NCBI RefSeq assembly: GCF_015694345.1
Contig: NZ_JADQDC010000006.1
Span: 124,001 to 188,000, forward strand
DNA length: 64,000 nucleotides
Source: Novosphingobium jiangmenense
Lineage (GTDB): Bacteria; Pseudomonadota; Alphaproteobacteria; Sphingomonadales; Sphingomonadaceae
Reading direction: 5' to 3'
Part shown: piece after piece, positions 1 to 8,769 of the stretch
Numbering within the stretch: position 1 is the first letter of the stretch
Layout: every line of letters starts with the position of its first letter
The notes under the pieces: generated by a model
What the model was told of the DNA's origin: nothing
The model's database searches: none
What the model saw: the letters and a program-made list of their open reading frames with translations, nothing else
Made by a program: the position numbers and the translations under genes

Positions 1-1919
1 GCCGATGTCATCGATTCCGCCGCGACGAGGTTCTGACCATAGATGTGCGCGACCGAAGCCGCGCCCTTCATGTCCACGAGATAGCTGGGATTTGGCCCGG
101 CCCTACGACTGAAGGTCCACAACGCCGCCATGGGCACGTCCGCGTGACTGCGCATCGCCATATCGTCACAGAGCGAAGGTCGGTTGTCTTCCAGCGCCTC
201 GCCATAGACCTTGAGGCCATTTTCGTGGGCCACCTGAGCGACGGTGCCATAGTGCTCGGAAGCCATCAGATCGGCGAGAGTCTGGCGATAATCGCGGAGG
301 AATTTGTCCGACTGCTCACGCGTGCCAACCAGCACGCCTGCCAGCGTCGGCAGATAAGGCAACGGATCATAGCCGCGCAGGCGCTTGAACTGTTCGACCA
401 TGCGTGGCGTCCAGTTGGCCGCGCCGACTTCGATGGAATCGGTCAGGAGCGCGCGCACACCGCGCTGGCCGACAAGCTCCTTACCGGCCGCATCCTTGTA
501 GGTGCCGATGTAGTGTTCGAGATAGCGGCGGACGGCCGCGCCATCGAACTTGTCGACCTCGAGACCGGTAGCCTCGGGCGGTGCCGGGTGATTGGTAGTG
601 CCGAGCAGGCTCGAGCCGAGGCGGATTACGCGCCACGTGCCCTTGGGCGGAGTCCAGTCAAGCGACCCGTCCGGACGCAGCTTGCCGGTCAGGTCGATGA
701 CCTTTGCAGGATCAACGCCGGCAGCAGTCGCATCGGGAGTGCCAAGGGCGTAGTAATCTCGCACGACCGCGAAGCCTGCCTTGGCTTCGAACTGGTCGAT
801 GGCCGCCTCGGAAGAGAGCCTGAACTGCATGATGTCGATCGGCGCTTTCGCCCCGGCAGCGATCATCTCGACGAAACCGCTCACGATCACGCCAGGCGCA
901 GGATCGCCCATGTTCGACCCGTTGAACGGAAGAGGCGCCAGAACGAGGCGGAAGTGCCGCGCCGTCACGGGCTCGAAACTCACGGTCGAAGGTGCGCCGG
1001 TAACAGGCACGTCAGCGACTGGTCGCCAAGCACTGCCATCGTCGCTGGCTTCGAGACGGATTTCGAGCGTCGGCCCCGCGAACATGCTCTTGGCACCGGG
1101 GATCGCGATGGTGGCAGAACGGATGGTCTGCGGCTTGGCATAGCTTGCCACCAATGTCGTCGGAGCCTCGGCCGGACCGCGCGGCAGCGTCACGCCAGTG
1201 GTCAGGCTGGCATCGGCAAGAGCCGCCGCATCGAGCGGCTTTCCGGCCGAACCGTAGGCAGGAACAAGATCAGCCGCCACGATATCAGGGACTGCCAGGA
1301 CCGCGATGTCGCTGTAGTGCTCTGGCGCCTTGAACCCCTTTTCGCCCGTGATCTTCACCAGCGGATCGGAATCCGGCATGTCGAGGAACGGTCCGGTGGT
1401 TACAGGCGGCATCGGTAGCTTGCCAGTGAACTTCTTGCCACCCTTCACGCGGGTTTCGGCCCAGACGACCTTCTTCAGACCATCTTCGGCCTTCACCCAC
1501 GGCCCGCCGGTTTCCGACCAGCCCGGCGATGCGGCGATCGCAAGTTCGAGGCCCAAACGGTCAGCCTCGCTGGCGGCAAATCGAAAGGCGTCCTTCCATT
1601 CCGGTGTCATGTAGACGAGGCGCTTGTCCACCACTTGTGGCGTATCGAGTCCGGCATCGAAGTTCTGCATGCCGCCGATACCGACGCGCTTCATCCAGGC
1701 GAGATCCTTGGCGATCCCGTCCTTGGTCACGTTGCCGTTCATCCAGTGCCACCACACGCGCGGGCGCGCTTCCATCGGCGGGTCCTGGAACTGTTGGGCG
1801 AGCGTGTCTGCAGTGGTCGCGGCCTGCTGGGTTGCCGGACCTTCTGCAAGGGCAACCGGAGACAGCAGCGTGCTGCAGGCGAGGATCGTTGCGGCCGAAA
1901 GGCCCCGGCGAATGGTCAT
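1..1919 (-). CDS. Secreted glycoside hydrolase family 106 alpha-L-rhamnosidase (partial, C-terminus off left edge)
   Basis: Expected to release L-rhamnose from plant or microbial glycans or glycosides outside the cytoplasm. The frame opens with a Sec-type signal peptide (MTIRRGLSAATILA, then a cleavage region near VALA-EG) and continues with the GH106 N-terminal hallmark WWHWMNGNVT followed by a GIGGMQNFDAG segment. It stays open for about 639 codons to the window edge, where VAHIYGQNLVAAES, also typical of the family, is still readable. Family members usually exceed 900 residues, so about a third is missing. The ATG is preceded by GGAGAGAG and lies 36 bp after rhaI on the same strand, so it is probably the third gene of the rhamnose operon. 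The family call is firm; the exact substrate is not. Confidence 0.9.
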   Translation of the reverse strand, partial: MTIRRGLSAATILACSTLLSPVALAEGPATQQAATTADTLAQQFQDPPMEARPRVWWHWMNGNVTKDGIAKDLAWMKRVGIGGMQNFDAGLDTPQVVDKRLVYMTPEWKDAFRFAASEADRLGLELAIAASPGWSETGGPWVKAEDGLKKVVWAETRVKGGKKFTGKLPMPPVTTGPFLDMPDSDPLVKITGEKGFKAPEHYSDIAVLAVPDIVAADLVPAYGSAGKPLDAAALADASLTTGVTLPRGPAEAPTTLVASYAKPQTIRSATIAIPGAKSMFAGPTLEIRLEASDDGSAWRPVADVPVTGAPSTVSFEPVTARHFRLVLAPLPFNGSNMGDPAPGVIVSGFVEMIAAGAKAPIDIMQFRLSSEAAIDQFEAKAGFAVVRDYYALGTPDATAAGVDPAKVIDLTGKLRPDGSLDWTPPKGTWRVIRLGSSLLGTTNHPAPPEATGLEVDKFDGAAVRRYLEHYIGTYKDAAGKELVGQRGVRALLTDSIEVGAANWTPRMVEQFKRLRGYDPLPYLPTLAGVLVGTREQSDKFLRDYRQTLADLMASEHYGTVAQVAHENGLKVYGEALEDNRPSLCDDMAMRSHADVPMAALWTFSRRAGPNPSYLVDMKGAASVAHIYGQNLVAAESMTS

Positions 1920-1955
1920 GCTGCTCTCTCCGGAAATGCTTCTTGTAATTGAAAA

Positions 1956-3248
<1,293 letters not shown>

Positions 3249-3270
3249 GTCTTTATCCTCTCCCGGAGAC

Positions 3271-5379
3271 TTAGCGCGTGAAGGCTTGCGCGTTGCCCGC
3301 GTCGACGTTGATCATGTTGCCGGTGGACTTTGCGCTCATGTCCGAGCCGAGGAAATAGACAGCTTCGGCAATGTCCTCGGGCAGGACGTCGCGCTTGAGC
3401 ATGGAACGCTGGCGGTAGTGCTCTTCCAGTTCCTTGCCACTGTCGATGCCGTGGGCCCCGGCGCGTTCCTTGCGCCAGTCGCCGTCCCAGATCTTGCTGC
3501 CCTTGATCACCGCATCGGGATTGACGGTGTTGACGCGGATGCCGTGCGGGGCGCCTTCAAGCGCAAGGCAGCGGGCGAGATGGTTGGCAGCCGCCTTGGC
3601 CGAGGCATAGGCGCTGGCATTGGTCGCCGCGGCAACGCCGTTCTTCGAACCGATGAACACGACCGACGAGCCACCTTGCTCCTTCATCCGCTTCATCAGC
3701 GGCCAGGCAGCGCGTGCGGTGAGGAAGTAGCCCTGCGCCAGAACGTCATAGTTGCGGTTCCACAGCTCAATCGTGGTCTCCTCGATCGGCGCGGACGAAG
3801 CGATGCCGGCATTGGCCACCAGGATGTCCAACCCGCCGAATTCACGCGCCGCCACATCGATAGCAGCCTGCACCTGTGCCTCGTCAGTGACATCGCAAAC
3901 GGCAGCGCGCACGACGTCCTTGCCGAACTGCTTGGCAAAGCCCGCCCGCACCTCTTCCACGGCGTCAGCCGCGCGGTCAGCCAGAACCACGCAGGCCCCC
4001 TCGCGGAGCAGTCGGGCAGCGGACGCAGCGCCGATGCCGCCTGCCCCGCCGGTAACCAATGCAATCTTGCCGACCAGCGGCTTGGGCGCAGGCATGCGCT
4101 GCAGCTTGGCTTCCTCGAGCAGCCAGTATTCGATGTCGAAGGCTTCCTGCTCGTCGAGCGCGATGTAGTCGCCGATCGCCTCGGCCCCGCGCATCACGTT
4201 GATCGCATTGCCGTAAAATTCACCGGCGAGACGCGCCGTGGTCTTGTCGGTGGCGAAGGTGATGCGACCGACGCCCGGCACCAGCACGACGACCGGGTTG
4301 GAATCTCGCATGGCAGGCGAGTTGGGCCGCTTGCAGCGTTCATAATAGGCCGCATACATCTCGCGGTAATCGGCAATCTTCTGCGCCAGATAGGCGTCGT
4401 CCTGCAGGCGCGCCGGATCGAGCGTCAGCGGAGCGATCTTGGTGCGCAGGAAATGGTCAGGACATGAAGTGCCCAGCGCCGCGAGACGTTCGAAATCGAC
4501 CGAGCCGGTGAACTCCAGCGCCTCGGCGTCGTCCGAGAAATGGCCGAGCTTCTGGCGCGCACCGGTCATGAAGCCGCGCAGGCGGGGCATCAGATCGGCG
4601 GCAATGGCAGCGCGATCCGGATTGGGAGCAACCTTCTGGCCGCCAAAAGCAGGTGCGCTGCCAAGCTTGGCATTCAGATAATTCGCAGCATCGGCAATCA
4701 ACTGCACCGTGTGCTCGTAACAGGCTTTGGCGCTGTCGGCCCAGCATATGATCCCGTGGCCTGCGAGCATGACGCCCTCGACCTGCGGATTGGCCTTCAC
4801 GTAATCACGCAGCATTACCCCGAGCGTGTAGCCGGGCCGCTTCCACGGCAGCCAGCCGATCTTGCCGCCCCAGATCTCCTGCGTTGCCGCCTCGCCGCCC
4901 GAAGACGCGGCCAGTGCGATGATCGCATCGGGATGCACGTGATCGACATGCGCGAAGGGCAGCAGCGAGTGCAGCGGCGTGTCGATCGAGGCAGCGCGGC
5001 CATTCAGGTTGAACGTGCAGTGCGGCAGGAAGCCGACCATCTTGTCGTCGTCGTCCGGGCCCGCATAGTGCGCCTCGAGGCCGAGCAGCTTCGCCTGGTA
5101 GAGCGTGGCAAAGCCATCGAGCTTCATCGAACCGATGTCGCCGCCCGATCCCTTGACCCAAAGCACTTCAACCTTCTCGCCCGTAAGCGGGTCGACCTCT
5201 TCGAGCTTGGCCGAAGTGTTGCCGCCGCCGAAGTTCGTCACCGTCAGGTCACCGCCGAGCAGGTTCGAGCGGTAGAGCAGCAGTTCGGCGGGGCTGAGCT
5301 TACCTGCAACCGATTCGTCCCAGCGACTTGAAGGCACGGCAAACGGAAGGGCAGCGGTAATCGGGGTATGTGCGTTCAT
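3271..5379 (-). CDS. rhaD: Bifunctional rhamnulose-1-phosphate aldolase / short-chain alcohol dehydrogenase
   Basis: Splits L-rhamnulose-1-phosphate into dihydroxyacetone phosphate and L-lactaldehyde and is expected to oxidise or reduce the lactaldehyde. The N-terminal class II aldolase half carries zinc-ligand histidines in AHVDHVHPDA and MLAGHGIICW. The C-terminal half is a short-chain dehydrogenase with the Rossmann motif VTGGAGGIGAAS and the active-site YASAK. A longer frame starts at 5439, but the ATG at 5379 has an AGGGA site and begins MNAHTPITAALP, so I use it (702 residues). It is the first gene of the rhamnose operon, directly downstream of the triple-repeat operator. The fused architecture is typical of alphaproteobacteria and Bacillus (RhaEW). 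Confidence 0.92.
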   Translation of the reverse strand: MNAHTPITAALPFAVPSSRWDESVAGKLSPAELLLYRSNLLGGDLTVTNFGGGNTSAKLEEVDPLTGEKVEVLWVKGSGGDIGSMKLDGFATLYQAKLLGLEAHYAGPDDDDKMVGFLPHCTFNLNGRAASIDTPLHSLLPFAHVDHVHPDAIIALAASSGGEAATQEIWGGKIGWLPWKRPGYTLGVMLRDYVKANPQVEGVMLAGHGIICWADSAKACYEHTVQLIADAANYLNAKLGSAPAFGGQKVAPNPDRAAIAADLMPRLRGFMTGARQKLGHFSDDAEALEFTGSVDFERLAALGTSCPDHFLRTKIAPLTLDPARLQDDAYLAQKIADYREMYAAYYERCKRPNSPAMRDSNPVVVLVPGVGRITFATDKTTARLAGEFYGNAINVMRGAEAIGDYIALDEQEAFDIEYWLLEEAKLQRMPAPKPLVGKIALVTGGAGGIGAASAARLLREGACVVLADRAADAVEEVRAGFAKQFGKDVVRAAVCDVTDEAQVQAAIDVAAREFGGLDILVANAGIASSAPIEETTIELWNRNYDVLAQGYFLTARAAWPLMKRMKEQGGSSVVFIGSKNGVAAATNASAYASAKAAANHLARCLALEGAPHGIRVNTVNPDAVIKGSKIWDGDWRKERAGAHGIDSGKELEEHYRQRSMLKRDVLPEDIAEAVYFLGSDMSAKSTGNMINVDAGNAQAFTR

Positions 5380-5440
5380 GGCATCCCTGCGGCAATTGCG
5401 CGAGTTTCGCGGTTGGCGATTCTCTAGCAGACTGCGCAAA

Positions 5441-5470
5441 AACGATCAAGAATGATCATTTATGATTATT
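5441..5470 (-). promoter_or_regulatory. Candidate operator of the rhamnose operon: three tandem 10-bp repeats
   Basis: Three abutting decamers read aacgatcaag, aatgatcatt and tatgattatt; the middle one is a perfect palindrome. They lie about 60 bp upstream of the rhaD start. Direct repeats of about one helical turn are a common architecture for DeoR-family sugar regulators, which control rhamnose genes in rhizobia. No regulator gene is visible next to the operon, so the assignment rests on position and pattern. Confidence 0.5.
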
Positions 5471-5486
5471 TGGACACCAGGCACGG

Positions 5487-5514
5487 AAAAGCCCCGCACT
5501 CGAAAGTGCGAGGC
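5487..5514 (-). terminator. Rho-independent terminator after the cytochrome c gene
   Basis: On the minus strand a 10-bp stem (one mismatch) with a TTCG tetraloop spans 5514-5491 and is followed by TTTT. It starts 22 bp after the stop of the cytochrome c gene and insulates the rhamnose promoter from read-through. Confidence 0.85.
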
Positions 5515-5536
5515 TCGAACTGCTACGGATTGTGGA

Positions 5537-5914
5537 TCAGCGGGCGGACTGTTCCAGGAACGCAATCAGATCCGCCCGGTCCTGTGGGTTGGCCAGCGGC
5601 GGGAATGCCATGCGGTTGCCAGGAACGTACTTCGACGGCCCTGACAGAAATGCATCCAGCGTCTCGGCATTCCAGACAACGGCCTTGTCCTTCAGAGCCT
5701 GAGAGTAATTGAAGTTGGGCATAGTGCCGGACGTGCGCCCGACCACACCCTTGAGCGATGGCCCAAGCCGGGTGGCGCCTGTATTGAGGTCGTGGCAAGC
5801 GGCGCATCGGGCGTAGACAGTCTTGCCGCGCACCGGATCCCCCGAGGCCTGTTGCGCCATCGCGGTGCCGGCAAGTGCCAGCGACGCTACGCCAAGGAGT
5901 GCGATAGGCTTCAT
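5537..5914 (-). CDS. Periplasmic class I c-type cytochrome
   Basis: A small soluble electron carrier of 125 residues with a Sec signal peptide (MKPIALLGVASLALAGTAMAQ). It has a single haem-attachment site, CAACH, and a plausible distal methionine ligand in NRMAFPPL, as in cytochrome c2/c550 proteins. A frame starting 7 codons earlier exists, but AAAGGA lies 9 nt before the ATG at 5914, so I prefer that start. It is monocistronic between a MarR gene and its own terminator. Its redox partners cannot be read from context. Confidence 0.87.
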   Translation of the reverse strand: MKPIALLGVASLALAGTAMAQQASGDPVRGKTVYARCAACHDLNTGATRLGPSLKGVVGRTSGTMPNFNYSQALKDKAVVWNAETLDAFLSGPSKYVPGNRMAFPPLANPQDRADLIAFLEQSAR

Positions 5915-5977
5915 CGAGCGGGGTCCTTTGAACATGGGCAGAGCATAGCGCCCAAGGTATGTCCCGCGGCTGAACGG

Positions 5978-6457
5978 TCAATCCTTCGCCGGTGCCGAAA
6001 GATAGAGCTTCATCAGGATGCGGAACAATTCCGACTTCTCCCGCGCCGTAAGGCTGGAAGTGAGTTCCGTTTCGTGCTCGGCAATGGCCAGCCGCGCCCG
6101 GCCTAGAACGTCACGCCCCTCGTCGGTCAGCCACAGACCGCCGGCACGGCGATCCAGCTTCGAGGGCTCATTCAGCAGATAGCCGTTCTTGATCAGCTGC
6201 CGCACGAACTGGTGCACGGTCGGGCGTTCGATCTGGAAGAACTTCGAAAGGTCGGTCTGCTTCACCCCGGGATTGGCGTTGACCAGCCACAGGATCGCCA
6301 CCTGCTTGGGCGTGACGCTCATCGGATCGAGCCGCTTCTCGAGGCGGGTCACGAACAGGGTGTTGACCGTGCCGATATGCAGGCCAAGAACGGAATCGAG
6401 CTCGTCGAGATCGAGATCGGGCACGACGGATTGACGGGTAATCTCTGCCGTAGCCAC
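5978..6457 (-). CDS. MarR-family transcriptional regulator
   Basis: A 159-residue winged-helix protein. The MarR core is visible: the recognition region follows LTPKQ-like SVTPKQVAILWLV, with QTDLSKFFQIERPTVHQFVR as the helix-turn-helix and KLDRRAGGLWLTDEGRD as the wing. The GTG at 6457 is chosen because GGAAGGA lies 6 nt upstream; a TTG five codons earlier is the alternative. It is divergent from the DUF3237 gene, and a short palindrome lies between them, so it probably controls that gene and itself. The ligand is unknown. Confidence 0.88.
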   Translation of the reverse strand: MATAEITRQSVVPDLDLDELDSVLGLHIGTVNTLFVTRLEKRLDPMSVTPKQVAILWLVNANPGVKQTDLSKFFQIERPTVHQFVRQLIKNGYLLNEPSKLDRRAGGLWLTDEGRDVLGRARLAIAEHETELTSSLTAREKSELFRILMKLYLSAPAKD

Positions 6458-6572
6458 GGATTGTCCTTCCAACGCTGGCGCGCGGCTCCTTCAATGCGGC
6501 GGAAATGCTCGCAGGATCGCGCGGCGGTCGGCTCCGTCCATTAGTAAAGCATACAAGTTCTGCAAAGTGTTT

Positions 6573-6585
6573 TGTGCAATGCACA
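6573..6585. promoter_or_regulatory. Candidate MarR operator, TGTGCA-A-TGCACA
   Basis: A perfect 6-bp inverted repeat with a 1-bp spacer sits in the 227-bp divergent region between the MarR gene and the DUF3237 gene. Size and symmetry suit a MarR dimer. The assignment is by position only. Confidence 0.4.
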
Positions 6586-6684
6586 TTGGAGCCTTCATCC
6601 GTGGAAAACCCCGCGCGCCGTGCTTCAGCCTCGACAAAGACAGCGATATCGCGCACTTCGACTTGGAAACGGGGAGAATGAGCA

Positions 6685-7221
6685 ATGTCGGGCAAGGTTA
6701 TACTGGCAATTGTCGCAACCGCCCTTACGGCCACAGTCGCGCAGGCCCAGAGCGGTCCGAGCGCGCCCCCGCCTTCGCTCACTTATGCCTTCACCGTGAA
6801 GGCCACGCTGGCACCGCCAGTTGAACAGGGCGAAATCGACACCGGTCGCAAGCGGTTCATCCCGATAACCGGCGGCACCGTCAGCGGCCCGGCGCTGAAC
6901 GGGGAAGTGCTTCCCGGCGGCGGCGACTGGCAGGCCATCCTGCCGGGCGGGCTGACCTCGATCGAGGCACGCTATTTCCTGAAGACCACGGACGGGACCG
7001 TGATCGAAGTGACCAATCCGGGCGTGCGCACCGCCGCGCCCGAGGTAATCGAAAAGCTGGCGAAGGGCGAAGCCGTCGATCCGTCGGCCTACTACTTCCG
7101 CACGACACCGCGCTTCTCGGTCAAGCCCGGCGCCTATGAATGGCTGCGGCGCAAGGTGTTCGTCGCACGCGGCATTCGCAAGCCCGATGGCGTGGTGATC
7201 GATTTCTACGCCGTAGAGTAA
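6685..7221 (+). CDS. Secreted DUF3237 domain protein
   Basis: A 178-residue protein of the DUF3237 (UPF0311) family with a signal peptide (MSGKVILAIVATALTATVAQA). Family features include the N-terminal strand LTYAFTVKATLAP, the RRFIPITGG-like segment RKRFIPITGGTVSGP, and the C-terminal RGIRKPDGVVIDFYAV. The family is a small beta-barrel with no firmly established activity; members often occur near aromatic or steroid degradation genes. GGGGAG lies 8 nt before the ATG. It is divergent from the MarR gene, which is its likely regulator. Confidence 0.8.
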   Translation: MSGKVILAIVATALTATVAQAQSGPSAPPPSLTYAFTVKATLAPPVEQGEIDTGRKRFIPITGGTVSGPALNGEVLPGGGDWQAILPGGLTSIEARYFLKTTDGTVIEVTNPGVRTAAPEVIEKLAKGEAVDPSAYYFRTTPRFSVKPGAYEWLRRKVFVARGIRKPDGVVIDFYAVE

Positions 7222-7228
7222 AGGCTTC

Positions 7229-8695
7229 TCAGGCTTCGACCGGTGCTGTCGTCATCCCCAGCGCGGGGATGCCGACCGACCGGCGACCGCCATAATCGGT
7301 GCGGACCACGATGAGGTTGCCCTTCTCGAGATGTTCCAGCAGGCGACGGATGCGGCCCGATGAGCGCGTGCCGTATATCTCGGCCAGACGCTCGTCATCA
7401 GGGCAAGGTGCGCCTTCCACGGCCGCGCGGGCGAGCGTCAGGAAAGGCGCAAGCAGGTCGTCAGGCACGTCCTTGCCGATGCGCAGCAGGTCCTGCCACT
7501 GTGCTGCCTTGTCGTCATAGATCCCCGCAACAGCCATCGCGAAGCGGCGGCGGAAAGCGCCCAGATCCATCCCCGGCAGGATGCGCAACATGCGGCAGCG
7601 GACGGTGAAGTCCTGATAGAGCTGCGATGCGGGCTGGAAGGTGCAATCGGGCTCGGCCGCCATTTCGGCGAGGATCGAGGCAATGCTCGCGGCCGTCTCC
7701 TCTGCCTCGAACAGACTGGGCGCTGCAGGTGGTTCGACCTGTTCGGCGGCAGGCACGAAGCCTTCGATCTGCTCGAGCAATTCGCCGCTTTCGGGAGCAA
7801 GAACTTCCGGCTCGGGCGCGCGGGGCGGCGGCTCCATTGCCAGTGGCTCGGACAGCAGGATCGATTCCATCTCCGCCCCGGCAGCATTCGGCAGCGGCAT
7901 CAGCCCTTGCACCACGTTTCGCGCGCGGGTCTGAACGTCGGCAATACGGACGCTGACCGGGCGACGAGCTATGGCCGGGCCAAGGCCAAGGAAGTGCCCA
8001 CGTTCGAGATCGCGGATCTTCTCCGCCTCGCGCCGCTCCATGCCGAGCAGATCGGCTGCGCGCGCCATGTCGATGTCGAGGAAGGTGCGCCCCATCAGGA
8101 AGTTGGAGGCTTCGGCGGCGACGTTCTTCGCGAGCTTGGCAAGGCGCTGCGTGGCGATGACGCCGGCAAGTCCGCGCTTGCGCCCGCGGCACATCAGGTT
8201 GGTCATGGCCGAAAGGCTGAGGCGGCGCACTTCGTCCGTCACGTCACCGGCGGCGGCAGGCGCGAACATCTGCGCCTCGTCGACGACCACAAGCGCCGGA
8301 TACCACTCGTCGCGCGGGGCATCGAACAGGGTGTTGAGGAACACCGCCGCGCAGCGCATCTGCGCTTCTAGTTCAAGCCCGTCGAGCGCGAGGATCACCG
8401 AAGCGCGATGCTTGCGGATCCGTGCGGCCAGCTTGGCGATCTCGGGCCCGTCATAGGCAGAACCATCCACCACGACGTGGCCGAAAGGCTCGGCCAGCGT
8501 GACGAAATCACCCTCCGGATCGATCACCACCTGCTGGACGATGCTGGCGCTCTCTTCGAGCAAACGGCGCAGCAGGTGCGACTTGCCCGACCCGCTGTTG
8601 CCCTGCACCAGCAGGCGGGTGGCAAGGAGTTCCTCGACGTCGATCCTGACAGAGGCGCCGGACCGGTCGGCGCCGATGACGATTGATGCGCTCAC
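7229..8695 (-). CDS. HerA-like P-loop ATPase (DUF87 family)
   Basis: A FtsK/HerA superfamily ATPase. It has a Walker A motif QGNSGSGKSHLL near residue 30, a Walker B motif ALVVVDEAQMFAP, and a DNA-translocase-like CRGRKRGLAGVIATQRLAKL segment. The C-terminal third ends in a winged-helix-like region (SSGRIRRLLEHLEKGNLIVV). Archaeal HerA works with the nuclease NurA in end resection, but no nuclease gene is adjacent here. Start choice is uncertain: I use the GTG at 8695 (488 residues), and a TTG at 8731 adds 12. It converges on the DUF3237 gene with only 7 bp between stops. Confidence 0.75.
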   Translation of the reverse strand: MSASIVIGADRSGASVRIDVEELLATRLLVQGNSGSGKSHLLRRLLEESASIVQQVVIDPEGDFVTLAEPFGHVVVDGSAYDGPEIAKLAARIRKHRASVILALDGLELEAQMRCAAVFLNTLFDAPRDEWYPALVVVDEAQMFAPAAAGDVTDEVRRLSLSAMTNLMCRGRKRGLAGVIATQRLAKLAKNVAAEASNFLMGRTFLDIDMARAADLLGMERREAEKIRDLERGHFLGLGPAIARRPVSVRIADVQTRARNVVQGLMPLPNAAGAEMESILLSEPLAMEPPPRAPEPEVLAPESGELLEQIEGFVPAAEQVEPPAAPSLFEAEETAASIASILAEMAAEPDCTFQPASQLYQDFTVRCRMLRILPGMDLGAFRRRFAMAVAGIYDDKAAQWQDLLRIGKDVPDDLLAPFLTLARAAVEGAPCPDDERLAEIYGTRSSGRIRRLLEHLEKGNLIVVRTDYGGRRSVGIPALGMTTAPVEA

Positions 8696-8769
8696 GCCTG
8701 ACGCTCTGGCGAAGACGGGAGGAATCGGCAAGGCCGCAGAAGCGTGATTTCCCCGGCCTTTGTCCGCAG

